Positions 1 to 5,483 of a stretch of DNA of 8,463 nucleotides are shown here, piece by piece. Source of the DNA: Mageeibacillus sp. UBA3781 (lineage in GTDB: Bacteria > Bacillota > Clostridia > Saccharofermentanales > Saccharofermentanaceae); the NCBI GenBank assembly GCA_002368805.1, contig DFFH01000106.1, positions 1-8,463 on the forward strand. The letters run 5' to 3'. Position 1 is the stretch's first letter, and every line of letters begins with the position of its first letter. The notes below the pieces were generated by a model, which was not told where the DNA came from, did not search any database, and worked only from the letters and a program-made list of their open reading frames with translations. The position numbers and the translations under genes were made by a program.

Positions 1-2
1 CA

Positions 3-527
3 TTCTCCTTCCAGAAACTCGACGGTATGGATGCCTATCTCTCTCCGGAGATGAAGTCCACCGGCGAGGCGATCGGCTACGATAAGAGCCTGAACCGTGC
101 GTTCTTTAAGGCGCTTCAGGCATCCGGCATCAAGATGAAGGACTATGGTACCGTTATCGTTACCCTCGCGGACGAAGATAAGGAAGAAGCACTTCCTTTG
201 ATCCGCCGTTTCTACGAGCTCGGTTTCAATATCGAGGCCACGATCGGTACGGCAAACTTCCTGAAGAATCACGGCATCCGTACGAGAGTCCGCGGCAAGC
301 TCAGCGAAGGAAGCACCGAGATCCTCGATTCCATCCGCGCCGGATATGTCAGCTATATCATCAACACCAGAGCGATCCTCTCCGGTGTCCACTACGAAGA
401 TGGTGTAGCGATCCGCCGCTGTGCGATCCAGAATGGTGTAACGATCTTTACATCGCTTGATACCGTTAAGATCCTTCTCGATGTTCTCGAGGAGACGATC
501 CCGGGAATCAGCACGATCAATGCCTAA
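3..527 (+). CDS. carB: Carbamoyl-phosphate synthase large subunit, C-terminal part (5' end outside window)
   Basis: The last 174 codons of the large subunit are visible; the family is about 1,070 residues. The enzyme makes carbamoyl phosphate from bicarbonate, two ATP and ammonia delivered by the CarA glutaminase, feeding pyrimidine and arginine synthesis in the cytoplasm. Seen: the reading frame is open from the window edge; the segment PEMKSTGE near the start is the typical end of the second ATP-grasp half. The rest matches the MGS-like allosteric domain, including TIGTANFL, YIINT and an IRRCAIQ segment (compare IRRSALQ in E. coli). In characterised enzymes this domain binds effectors such as UMP and ornithine. 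The TAA stop is followed about 50 bp later by a strong terminator, so carB is the last gene of its transcript. The product is recognisable with high certainty; whether this copy belongs to a pyrimidine or an arginine operon cannot be told from here. Confidence 0.95.
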   Translation, partial: FSFQKLDGMDAYLSPEMKSTGEAIGYDKSLNRAFFKALQASGIKMKDYGTVIVTLADEDKEEALPLIRRFYELGFNIEATIGTANFLKNHGIRTRVRGKLSEGSTEILDSIRAGYVSYIINTRAILSGVHYEDGVAIRRCAIQNGVTIFTSLDTVKILLDVLEETIPGISTINA

Positions 528-578
528 GAGGCAATTTTAGATCGTATCTGCCTTTTCCGGTAAGTTAGCATCGTTTCT

Positions 579-615
579 AAAATAGACTGTCTCAAATTGC
601 AGGACAGTCTATTTT
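579..615 (+). terminator. Intrinsic terminator after carB, possibly bidirectional
   Basis: A perfect 13-bp inverted repeat pairs 579-591 with 603-615 around an 11-nt loop. The stem core is ATAGACTGTC/GACAGTCTAT. Its 3' arm runs into TTTTT and its 5' arm begins with AAAA, so the hairpin has the U-tract layout for termination on both strands. It lies 51 bp after the carB stop and just before the promoter of the next gene. Confidence 0.85.
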
Positions 616-651
616 TCATGTTAGCAGACATGGTATAATTTCCATGAAAAA
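612..651. promoter_or_regulatory. Inverted repeat overlapping the promoter, possible operator
   Basis: TTTTTCATG at 612-620 and CATGAAAAA at 643-651 form a perfect 9-bp inverted repeat with centres 31 bp apart, about three helical turns. It encloses the -10 element. A smaller nested repeat, CATGG (629-633) and CCATG (642-646), flanks the TATAAT directly. The layout suits a dimeric regulator blocking or controlling this promoter, perhaps the adjacent AraC-type protein itself. That role is inference; the left arm also overlaps the U-tract of the terminator, which explains part of its T-richness. Confidence 0.4.
631..639 (+). promoter_or_regulatory. Extended -10 promoter of the AraC-family gene
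   Basis: TGgTATAAT at 631-639 is a consensus extended -10 element. The expected -35 zone is only an A/T run (about 611-617) overlapping the end of the upstream terminator, so recognition would depend mainly on the extended -10. Transcription would start near 646, leaving a leader of about 100 nt before the start codon at 745. A perfect TTGACA at 679-684 has no -10 partner at a usable distance. Confidence 0.6.
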
Positions 652-744
652 TGAAAAAGCATCTGCATAAACAGTAATTTGACAAACAGCACCTAGCAAA
701 AGCCCCGACAGAATAAAAGAGCATACTGCTCGGAAGAGACAACT

Positions 745-1491
745 ATGGACACGAATAAAATACTGGACTACAGGCTTTATATTCAGAGAGCGGAAGAATT
801 TATCCGCGCGGATCTTCACGCGGAATTCAGACAATATAATAAGATCAAAAGCGGAGACGTGGAAGGCGTGCGCGACCGGTTCAAGATCGCACGTCTTACT
901 TTCTTTGAAGGCCGCGGCGTACTCTCGAAAGATCCTCTCCGGAACATCATCTACCACCTGGTCGCATCTGCTGCCGTAATCAGCAGAATGTGCATCGATG
1001 GCGGCATGGATATGAACACCGCATACTCACTAAGTGATATCTATATCAACAAGGCGGACGAAGCAGAGTCCGTCGATGAAGTCATGGATCTTATCGCCGA
1101 GATGCAGATCGACTACGCGACACGTATGCGCGCGATCAATCAGAAAAATGTCGTTAACCTCCATGTCAGAAGATCGATCGACTTTATATATAATAATCTC
1201 AATAAGGCCCTTACGGTAAAAGAACTTGCTGAGAGAGAAAAGCTGAACCCCAGCTATTTCTCCCGCCTTTTCCTGAGCGAGACCGGAAAAACGGTCGGAG
1301 ATTTCATCACGGAAGCGAAGATCAAAACTGCACAGAATATGCTCTGCCACTCGGAGTACAGCATCTTCGACATTTCCGTATCACTCGGATATTCCTCGCA
1401 GAGTGCTTTTACCAATGTATTTAAGGGCAAGTGCGGAATGACTCCGAAGAAATACAGGGACATGAACAGCGGAAAGTTCAAAAATAAATAG
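745..1491 (+). CDS. AraC-family transcriptional regulator
   Basis: A 248-residue DNA-binding protein with the AraC/XylS double helix-turn-helix at its C-terminus (about residues 139-240). The first helix-turn-helix is around LTVKELAEREKLNPSYFSRL (156-175). The second covers SIFDISVSLGYSSQSAF (206-222), followed by the family signature GMTPKKYR (231-238). The N-terminal 135 residues are alpha-helical in character and resemble the short N-terminal region of many clostridial AraC proteins, with an AYSLSDIYI segment; there is no obvious cupin or response-regulator domain, so the ligand cannot be guessed. The ATG at 745 is preferred because GGAAGAG (732-738) lies six bases upstream. The gene has its own promoter. 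Targets may include itself or the downstream transporter remnant and flavoprotein, since regulators of this class often sit next to what they control, but nothing in the sequence proves it. Confidence 0.9.
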   Translation: MDTNKILDYRLYIQRAEEFIRADLHAEFRQYNKIKSGDVEGVRDRFKIARLTFFEGRGVLSKDPLRNIIYHLVASAAVISRMCIDGGMDMNTAYSLSDIYINKADEAESVDEVMDLIAEMQIDYATRMRAINQKNVVNLHVRRSIDFIYNNLNKALTVKELAEREKLNPSYFSRLFLSETGKTVGDFITEAKIKTAQNMLCHSEYSIFDISVSLGYSSQSAFTNVFKGKCGMTPKKYRDMNSGKFKNK

Positions 1492-1549
1492 GGAACATTC
1501 AGCATCTATAAAGAATTGTTAAAACGATACCATGCTTCTGTTCGGGTGA

Positions 1550-1711
1550 TCGAAACAGGAGCTCGGATTTACAGCGATCGCCGGATTCTTCGACCTTCCG
1601 GTCATGATCCCGTCCTTTGCGATCTGGCTTCTGGTCCTGATGGCGGCGTACATGATCCTCGCGCAGATCCTAAAAGCGATCTACATCCGAATCAATAAAG
1701 AATGGGTATAA
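1550..1711 (+). pseudogene. Remnant of an MgtA-like P-type ATPase C-terminus
   Basis: Reading from 1550 to the TAA at 1709-1711 gives about 53 codons that resemble the extreme C-terminus of magnesium-translocating P-type ATPases: an LGFT segment, an AGFFDLP loop, a transmembrane helix (FAIWLLVLMAAYMILAQIL), then a basic end KAIYIRINKEWV like the usual ...YIRRYGEWL. The frame is closed upstream by TGA at 1547-1549 and again by TAA at 1520-1522. No start codon with a ribosome binding site is present, and the other roughly 800 residues of such a pump are absent. I read it as the leftover 3' end of a deleted transporter gene. The assignment rests on remembered family patterns, not an alignment. 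The alternative is a chance open frame or a very short single-helix membrane peptide starting at the internal ATG at 1604-1606. Confidence 0.5.
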
Positions 1712-1722
1712 AATAGAAGAAG

Positions 1723-1736
1723 GCGGGATCTCCCGC
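1723..1736 (+). other. Short GC-rich hairpin upstream of the flavoprotein gene
   Basis: GCGGGA (1723-1728) and TCCCGC (1731-1736) pair around a two-base centre; in RNA this would be a five-pair stem with an ATCT loop. It lies 12 bp past the ATPase-remnant stop and could be the remains of that gene's terminator, but only a weak ATTT follows. Confidence 0.4.
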
Positions 1737-1754
1737 ACAGATTTAGGTAATAAA

Positions 1755-1768
1755 CGGGGGAACCCCCG
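1755..1768 (+). promoter_or_regulatory. G5/C5 hairpin just ahead of the flavoprotein ribosome binding site
   Basis: CGGGGG (1755-1760) and CCCCCG (1763-1768) form a second compact palindrome, 18 bp after the first. It ends six bases before the AAGGAG at 1775-1780 that serves the start codon at 1787. A stem so close to the ribosome binding site could affect initiation or protect the 5' end of a processed message. This is a structural observation only. Confidence 0.4.
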
Positions 1769-1786
1769 CAGAAGAAGGAGTTATTT

Positions 1787-2413
1787 ATGGCAAAGGTGAT
1801 CCTATTAAACGGCAGTGCGCACGCGCATGGATGCACGGCAACGGCGCTCGATGAGATGATCAAAGTGTTTCAGGAGGAAGGGATCGAGACGGAACTGATC
1901 CAGGTCGGAAACAAAGATATCCGCGGATGCATCTCCTGCGGAACCTGCAGTGCAAAGGGGAAGTGTGTCTTTGATGATCTGGTAAATGAAGTTGCTCCGA
2001 AATTCGAAGAAGCGGACGGACTCGTTGTCGGAAGTCCGGTATATTATGCATCTCCTAACGGCAACATTCTTTCCTTCCTGGATAGACTCTTCTACAGCAC
2101 ATCTTTTTCGAAACAGATGAAAGTCGGTGCCGCGGTAGTCAGCTGCCGCAGGGGCGGAAACACAGCGACCTTTGACGTGCTGAATAAGTACTTTACGATT
2201 AGCAATATGCCGGTAGCTCCGTCCACTTACTGGAACCAGGTGCACGGCTTTACGGCAGAAGATGTGAAGAAGGATCTTGAGGGCCTGCAGACGATGCGGA
2301 ATCTGGCCAGAAATATGAGCTTCATGATCAGGGCCTTTGCAGATGCCAAGGAGAAGTATGGATATCCGGAGATCGAGCGCGGATCCTTCACGAGTTTCCC
2401 GGACGGCAAGTGA
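1787..2413 (+). CDS. NADPH-dependent FMN reductase / iron-sulfur flavoprotein-like protein
   Basis: A 208-residue flavodoxin-fold protein, length usual for the family. The N-terminus has the phosphate-binding loop LNGSAHAHGCT (7-17). GSPVYYASPNGN (82-93) contributes the flavin pocket. Between them is a compact cysteine cluster, C48-x2-C51-x2-C54-x5-C60, the pattern that binds a [4Fe-4S] cluster in archaeal and clostridial iron-sulfur flavoproteins. It therefore probably carries FMN and an iron-sulfur cluster and shuttles electrons, possibly to oxygen, peroxide or quinone-like acceptors; the physiological partner is unknown. The start is well supported by AAGGAG six bases upstream. The C-terminal region after about residue 155 (FTAEDVKKDLEGLQTMRNLA) is helical and typical of the multimeric reductases. 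No signal peptide is present, so it should be cytoplasmic. A weak TATAAA at 1707-1712 has no convincing -35. Confidence 0.85.
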   Translation: MAKVILLNGSAHAHGCTATALDEMIKVFQEEGIETELIQVGNKDIRGCISCGTCSAKGKCVFDDLVNEVAPKFEEADGLVVGSPVYYASPNGNILSFLDRLFYSTSFSKQMKVGAAVVSCRRGGNTATFDVLNKYFTISNMPVAPSTYWNQVHGFTAEDVKKDLEGLQTMRNLARNMSFMIRAFADAKEKYGYPEIERGSFTSFPDGK

Positions 2414-2441
2414 GAGACGAAGTCCTATGTGGGCGATTATA

Positions 2442-2737
2442 TATGTCTAAAATGAGGCATTCCATGAATAGACATAACTTAGTTTCCGGTTTATATGTCT
2501 GAATTGCATTAATCAAATTGCAGACATACGAAAAGCACTCAAAAGTATGTCTCTTTTAGTGCGTTTGATGATCCAGACATATTTCTCGAAGAGATTTTTA
2601 TGTCTGGATCTACTCGCTGATATTTGAGACATAGAAAACTGCAGATTTGATATGTCTAAAAGTTAGTAAACGCATTACAGACATAAATCCTTAATCTCAA
2701 GTTATGTCTGAATTTGCAACTCATGGATCTAGACATA
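2442..2737. repeat. Array of alternating inverted heptamers, TATGTCT/AGACATA, 52-bp period
   Basis: Twelve exact heptamers alternate in orientation without exception. TATGTCT begins at 2442, 2494, 2546, 2599, 2651 and 2703; AGACATA begins at 2470, 2522, 2575, 2627, 2679 and 2731. Successive copies in one orientation are 52 bp apart, with a single step of 53. The array parses into six units, each TATGTCT, 21 bases (22 in unit 3), AGACATA, separated by five linkers of exactly 17 bases. Apart from the heptamers, unit interiors and linkers are largely different from each other, so this is not a CRISPR array. It fills most of the gap between two genes that converge on it, so it is not an obvious promoter region. 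Either strand could form serial stem-loops, or the DNA could bind an oligomer in regular phase (52.5 bp is five helical turns). No known element is recognised. Confidence 0.9.
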
Positions 2738-2755
2738 TAGACACTGATAAAGAGA

Positions 2756-2781
2756 GGGAGCCTCGTTGCTATGAGACTCCC
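2756..2781 (-). terminator. Probable terminator of the DUF6273 lipoprotein gene
   Basis: GGGAG (2756-2760) pairs with CTCCC (2777-2781) and CTC (2762-2764) with GAG (2773-2775), with one mismatch between the two stems and an eight-base loop. Read on the minus strand the stem is followed by TCTCTTTATC, a weak pyrimidine tract, about 43 bp after the lipoprotein stop. The plus strand has no T-run directly after it, so minus-strand use is favoured. Confidence 0.55.
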
Positions 2782-2823
2782 CCGTGAATTATATAGTGTT
2801 TTGTATTTGCATCCGGCTCCGGA

Positions 2824-4014
2824 TCAGAACTTGATCGTGATCATCGGGCGGACACCTATTTCCTGATCAGCATTGGCGGCTCTGCCTCCTCTTGCCAGAT
2901 CGAGAGTCAGAAAAGCTTTGTTGTTTTTTGAACGGCCTTTACACCAGGAAGCTGCCAGAGAATCTCCCTCGGCCACATCATTTTCCTCGCAGAAGGACTT
3001 GGAATAGCCGGTCAACATCTCGTAGAGGAATTCTCTTTCAAAGTCTTTGACTGTGACCTTCTCAGGAAGGGTCACACTGTCATCGTCTTCATCTGCCACG
3101 ATCAGTTTCTTTTGTTTGTCGGTAAACGCGTCCTCATAGAACTCTTCGTTCAGCCAGTCATGAAGAGACGTGTCTGCGAAATCTACCACGTCTTTCTTAT
3201 TCATTCTCATCTTTTCCAGAGCATACTTGCTTACGACGGTGATGCCGTTTTTGTCTTTGTCGAAGACGACCCAGGTGATGGGCTCTTCGCTGTATGTTCC
3301 GAAGGTAATACGGTCTGCAACATCGATATCTTTCATCTCAAATGTGCCTTCACACTCGACGGAGATCACCGGACGAACGCCGACGTCTTCTGCGGAAAAC
3401 AGGCCATCCGGACCGTGACCGGAATTATTTCTCTTTGTTCCGAGACAAAATACGAAGCTTCCCACGGACGTACCACCGCCGGCCGAACGCATTAGGTTCA
3501 CATCACGCGTCCAGAATTTGCAGCTGCCGTTTTCCATCTGGATCCCCAGATCTTCTGTGTGGTCTGTCGGCTCACACGTAGCATCCTGCGGATTCATACG
3601 GTATTTTAAATACTCCGGAAGAAATACTTTATCCGTCAGCCAGCGCGCATCACCGGTGTACATGCTGTAGGAAGTGTCGATGATGCTTTTCTTTTCTGAT
3701 TTGGTAAATGCTTCCTCGAAGAAATCATTGTTCAGCCATTCTCTGAGAGTGCAGTCCTCCCAGGAAGATTCTCCGTCTTCGTTAAACGGCAGGCACTCGA
3801 TAGCACAGGTACTCTGCAGCTCGACGATGACCTTGTCCTCGCCAATGACGAAGTTCCTGTGCATGACTTCCCATTCGATATCTTCGTCTTCGTACTTACC
3901 CATGGTAATAATATCTCCGACTTCAAGTTCGAACTTCGGTATTTTCTTTTTGCAACCTGAGGTGACTCCGAGGATCATGGCGACCGTAAGAGCCAGTGAC
4001 AACATCTTTTTCAT
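2824..4014 (-). CDS. Predicted lipoprotein with two DUF6273-like domains
   Basis: A 396-residue protein with a short lipoprotein signal peptide: MKK, a hydrophobic stretch to about residue 16, then VTSGC with the lipidation cysteine at 21, followed by KKK. It should be anchored to the outer face of the membrane. Two related domains follow. Domain 1 (about 31-222) contains ITMGKYEDEDIEWEVM, TLREWLNNDFFEEAF (89-103) and ends GVRPVISV (212-219). Domain 2 (about 230-396) contains ITFGTYSEEPITWVVF, SLHDWLNEEFYEDAF (283-297) and ends GVRPMITI (387-394). This order, FG-Y...EPI-W, then LR-WLN--F---AF, then GVRP, is what I know as DUF6273, abundant in clostridial surface and secreted proteins and of unknown function. 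The start is supported by the signal peptide and the extended -10 promoter upstream; a strong ribosome binding site is not evident. The tandem domains are clearly diverged, implying an old duplication. No partner gene is adjacent in the same direction. Confidence 0.8.
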   Translation of the reverse strand: MKKMLSLALTVAMILGVTSGCKKKIPKFELEVGDIITMGKYEDEDIEWEVMHRNFVIGEDKVIVELQSTCAIECLPFNEDGESSWEDCTLREWLNNDFFEEAFTKSEKKSIIDTSYSMYTGDARWLTDKVFLPEYLKYRMNPQDATCEPTDHTEDLGIQMENGSCKFWTRDVNLMRSAGGGTSVGSFVFCLGTKRNNSGHGPDGLFSAEDVGVRPVISVECEGTFEMKDIDVADRITFGTYSEEPITWVVFDKDKNGITVVSKYALEKMRMNKKDVVDFADTSLHDWLNEEFYEDAFTDKQKKLIVADEDDDSVTLPEKVTVKDFEREFLYEMLTGYSKSFCEENDVAEGDSLAASWCKGRSKNNKAFLTLDLARGGRAANADQEIGVRPMITIKF

Positions 4015-4053
4015 AATAATACACCCATACCCTTTTTCCCAAGTGATAAGAGC

Positions 4054-4062
4054 ATTATATCA
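4054..4062 (-). promoter_or_regulatory. Extended -10 promoter of the lipoprotein gene
   Basis: Read on the minus strand, TGaTATAAT is a full extended -10 element. The predicted transcription start is near 4047, leaving a leader of about 33 nt before the ATG at 4014. No good -35 hexamer is seen 16-18 bp upstream, which is usual for extended -10 promoters. The opposing alcohol dehydrogenase promoter, which must lie in the same 183-bp divergent gap (4015-4197), is not recognisable. Confidence 0.6.
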
Positions 4063-4197
4063 TACCGCCCGAAAAGCACTTGAAGACGCGGCATAATCGC
4101 GATACTTTCCACCATGTTTCTGCTTTCCTGCTATGCTGCTTCATGGTACGATAGAAGAGAATTGGATATAAAACTGCGGGAAAAAGGAGTGTGTGAC

Positions 4198-5376
4198 ATG
4201 TTTGATTTCAAATACTATACCCCGACAAAAGTGCTTTTCGGGAAGAATACAGAGACGAAGGTTGCCGAACTGATCCGTGAATTCGGTGGAACGAAAGTCC
4301 TTATTCATTATGGTGGAGGAAGTGTCGTGCGCTCCGGGCTTCTGAAGCGCGTAACAGATACGCTCGATCAGGCGGGGATTGCTTATGTGACACTCGGCGG
4401 TGCGGTCCCGAATCCGCATCTCGGACTGGTATATGAAGGAATCGAACTCTGCAAAAAAGAAGGTGTGGATTTCCTTCTCGGTGTCGGTGGCGGAAGCGCG
4501 ATCGACTCGGCCAAAGCGATCGGATATGGTGTCGCGAATGAAGGCGATGTATGGGATTACTATGACTATAAGCGTCAGGTAAAAGGATGCCTCCCGCTGG
4601 GTGTTATCCTGACCATCGCAGCTACGGGAAGTGAGATGAGTGATTCTTCTGTTATCACGAAAGAGGAAGGACTTGTGAAGCGCGGATACAGCAGTGATTA
4701 TGGCCGTCCGAGATTCGCGATCCTGAATCCTGAACTGACGATGACACTTCCGGATTATCAGACAGCCTGCGGATGCACGGATATCATGATGCATACGATG
4801 GAGAGATACTTCACGCAGGGCGGCAATATGGAGATTACTGATTCACTTGCTGAGGGACTTCTCCGCACGGTGAAAAAGAATGCCGTGATCCTTCGTGATG
4901 ATCCGAAGAACTATGACGCCAGAGCCGAGGTAATGTGGGCAGGTTCTCTTTCGCACAATGGCCTGACCGGCTGCGGCAATGACGGCGGTGACTGGATGAC
5001 CCATAAGCTTGAGCATGAGCTCGGCGGCCTTTACGATGTGGCACATGGTGCCGGTCTTGCGGCGATCTGGGGAACCTGGGCAAGATATGTCTATAAGAAC
5101 TGCCTTCCGAGATTTAAGAAGTTCGCACTGAATGTCATGGAAGTTCCGGATAAGGGAACAGATGAAGAGATCGCGCTTGCCGGTATCGAGGCGATGGAAG
5201 ATTTCTACCGTTCCATCAATATGCCGACAAATCTCCGTGAGCTCGGTGTAAACCCGACCGAAGAAGAACTCGTTCTGATGGCAAAAAAATGTGCGATCGG
5301 TGTAGGCGGTGAGAAGGGCTCCGCGAAGGTCCTCGATGAGCAGGCGATGCTTCAGATCTACCGCGCCAGTATGTGA
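4198..5376 (+). CDS. Iron-containing alcohol dehydrogenase, NADPH-type (butanol dehydrogenase-like)
   Basis: A 392-residue group III alcohol dehydrogenase that interconverts aldehydes or ketones and alcohols, probably reducing fermentation aldehydes. The N-terminal Rossmann-like half has YGGGS (38-42) and VGGGSAIDSAK (96-106). The GGGS form at the first site, in place of an acidic residue, is associated with NADPH preference in YqhD/BDH enzymes. The C-terminal helical half carries the metal ligands D195 and H199 (CTDIMMHTMERY), H269 and H283 (DVAHG), with the conserved H273 between them. All key residues are present. The start at 4198 is chosen because AAGGAG (4184-4189) lies eight bases upstream and the family begins with this MFDFKYYTPTKVLFG-like strand; an in-frame ATG at 4114 would add 28 residues foreign to the family. 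It is a single-gene unit ending before a hairpin. The substrate cannot be fixed from sequence. Confidence 0.92.
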   Translation: MFDFKYYTPTKVLFGKNTETKVAELIREFGGTKVLIHYGGGSVVRSGLLKRVTDTLDQAGIAYVTLGGAVPNPHLGLVYEGIELCKKEGVDFLLGVGGGSAIDSAKAIGYGVANEGDVWDYYDYKRQVKGCLPLGVILTIAATGSEMSDSSVITKEEGLVKRGYSSDYGRPRFAILNPELTMTLPDYQTACGCTDIMMHTMERYFTQGGNMEITDSLAEGLLRTVKKNAVILRDDPKNYDARAEVMWAGSLSHNGLTGCGNDGGDWMTHKLEHELGGLYDVAHGAGLAAIWGTWARYVYKNCLPRFKKFALNVMEVPDKGTDEEIALAGIEAMEDFYRSINMPTNLRELGVNPTEEELVLMAKKCAIGVGGEKGSAKVLDEQAMLQIYRASM

Positions 5377-5417
5377 TTCTGATCGCTGTACTTTATTCTA
5401 TGTTTTCAGAGATATAA

Positions 5418-5455
5418 TCAGCAGCCGCCTGACACGAATGCCGGGCGGCTGCTGA
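5418..5455. terminator. GC-rich hairpin between converging genes
   Basis: TCAGCAGCCGCC (5418-5429) and GGCGGCTGCTGA (5444-5455) make a perfect 12-bp stem around a 14-nt loop. It lies 42 bp after the alcohol dehydrogenase stop and 29 bp past the pyrG stop on the other strand, so it probably serves both as a terminator. Neither side has a long T-run: the minus strand continues TTATATCTC, the plus strand CGTTAG. Termination is thus inferred mainly from position and stem strength. Confidence 0.65.
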
Positions 5456-5483
5456 CGTTAGTAGGAAAATAGAGAAAATAGGT

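Noticed and set aside
679..684. Perfect TTGACA as a -35 for the AraC gene
   Set aside because: The bases 16-18 bp downstream are GC-rich (GCCCCG) and no -10 is at a usable distance; the extended -10 at 631-639 is better.
1516..1698. 60-codon open frame overlapping the ATPase remnant
   Set aside because: Starts at TTG, has no ribosome binding site, and the neighbouring frame gives a much better match to a membrane-protein end.
2415..2421. AGACGAA just upstream of the array as a degenerate thirteenth heptamer
   Set aside because: Two mismatches and three bases out of the 24-bp register; too weak to include. AGACACT at 2739-2745 was left out for the same reason.
2442..2737. Reading the heptamer array as a CRISPR array
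   Set aside because: The constant part is only seven bases at each end of a unit, orientation alternates, the interior of each unit is not conserved, and no cas gene is in the window.
4114..4197. Longer start for the alcohol dehydrogenase at the ATG at 4114
   Set aside because: The extra 28 residues do not resemble the family, while 4198 has a good AAGGAG eight bases upstream and begins with the usual first strand.
5086..5092. Isolated TATGTCT inside the alcohol dehydrogenase gene
   Set aside because: Single copy without a partner at 28 or 24 bp, inside coding sequence; best explained by chance.
5418..5455. Treating the 12-bp GC hairpin as a mobile repeat (REP-like)
   Set aside because: Only one copy is visible, and its position between two converging stop codons is explained well enough by a shared terminator.
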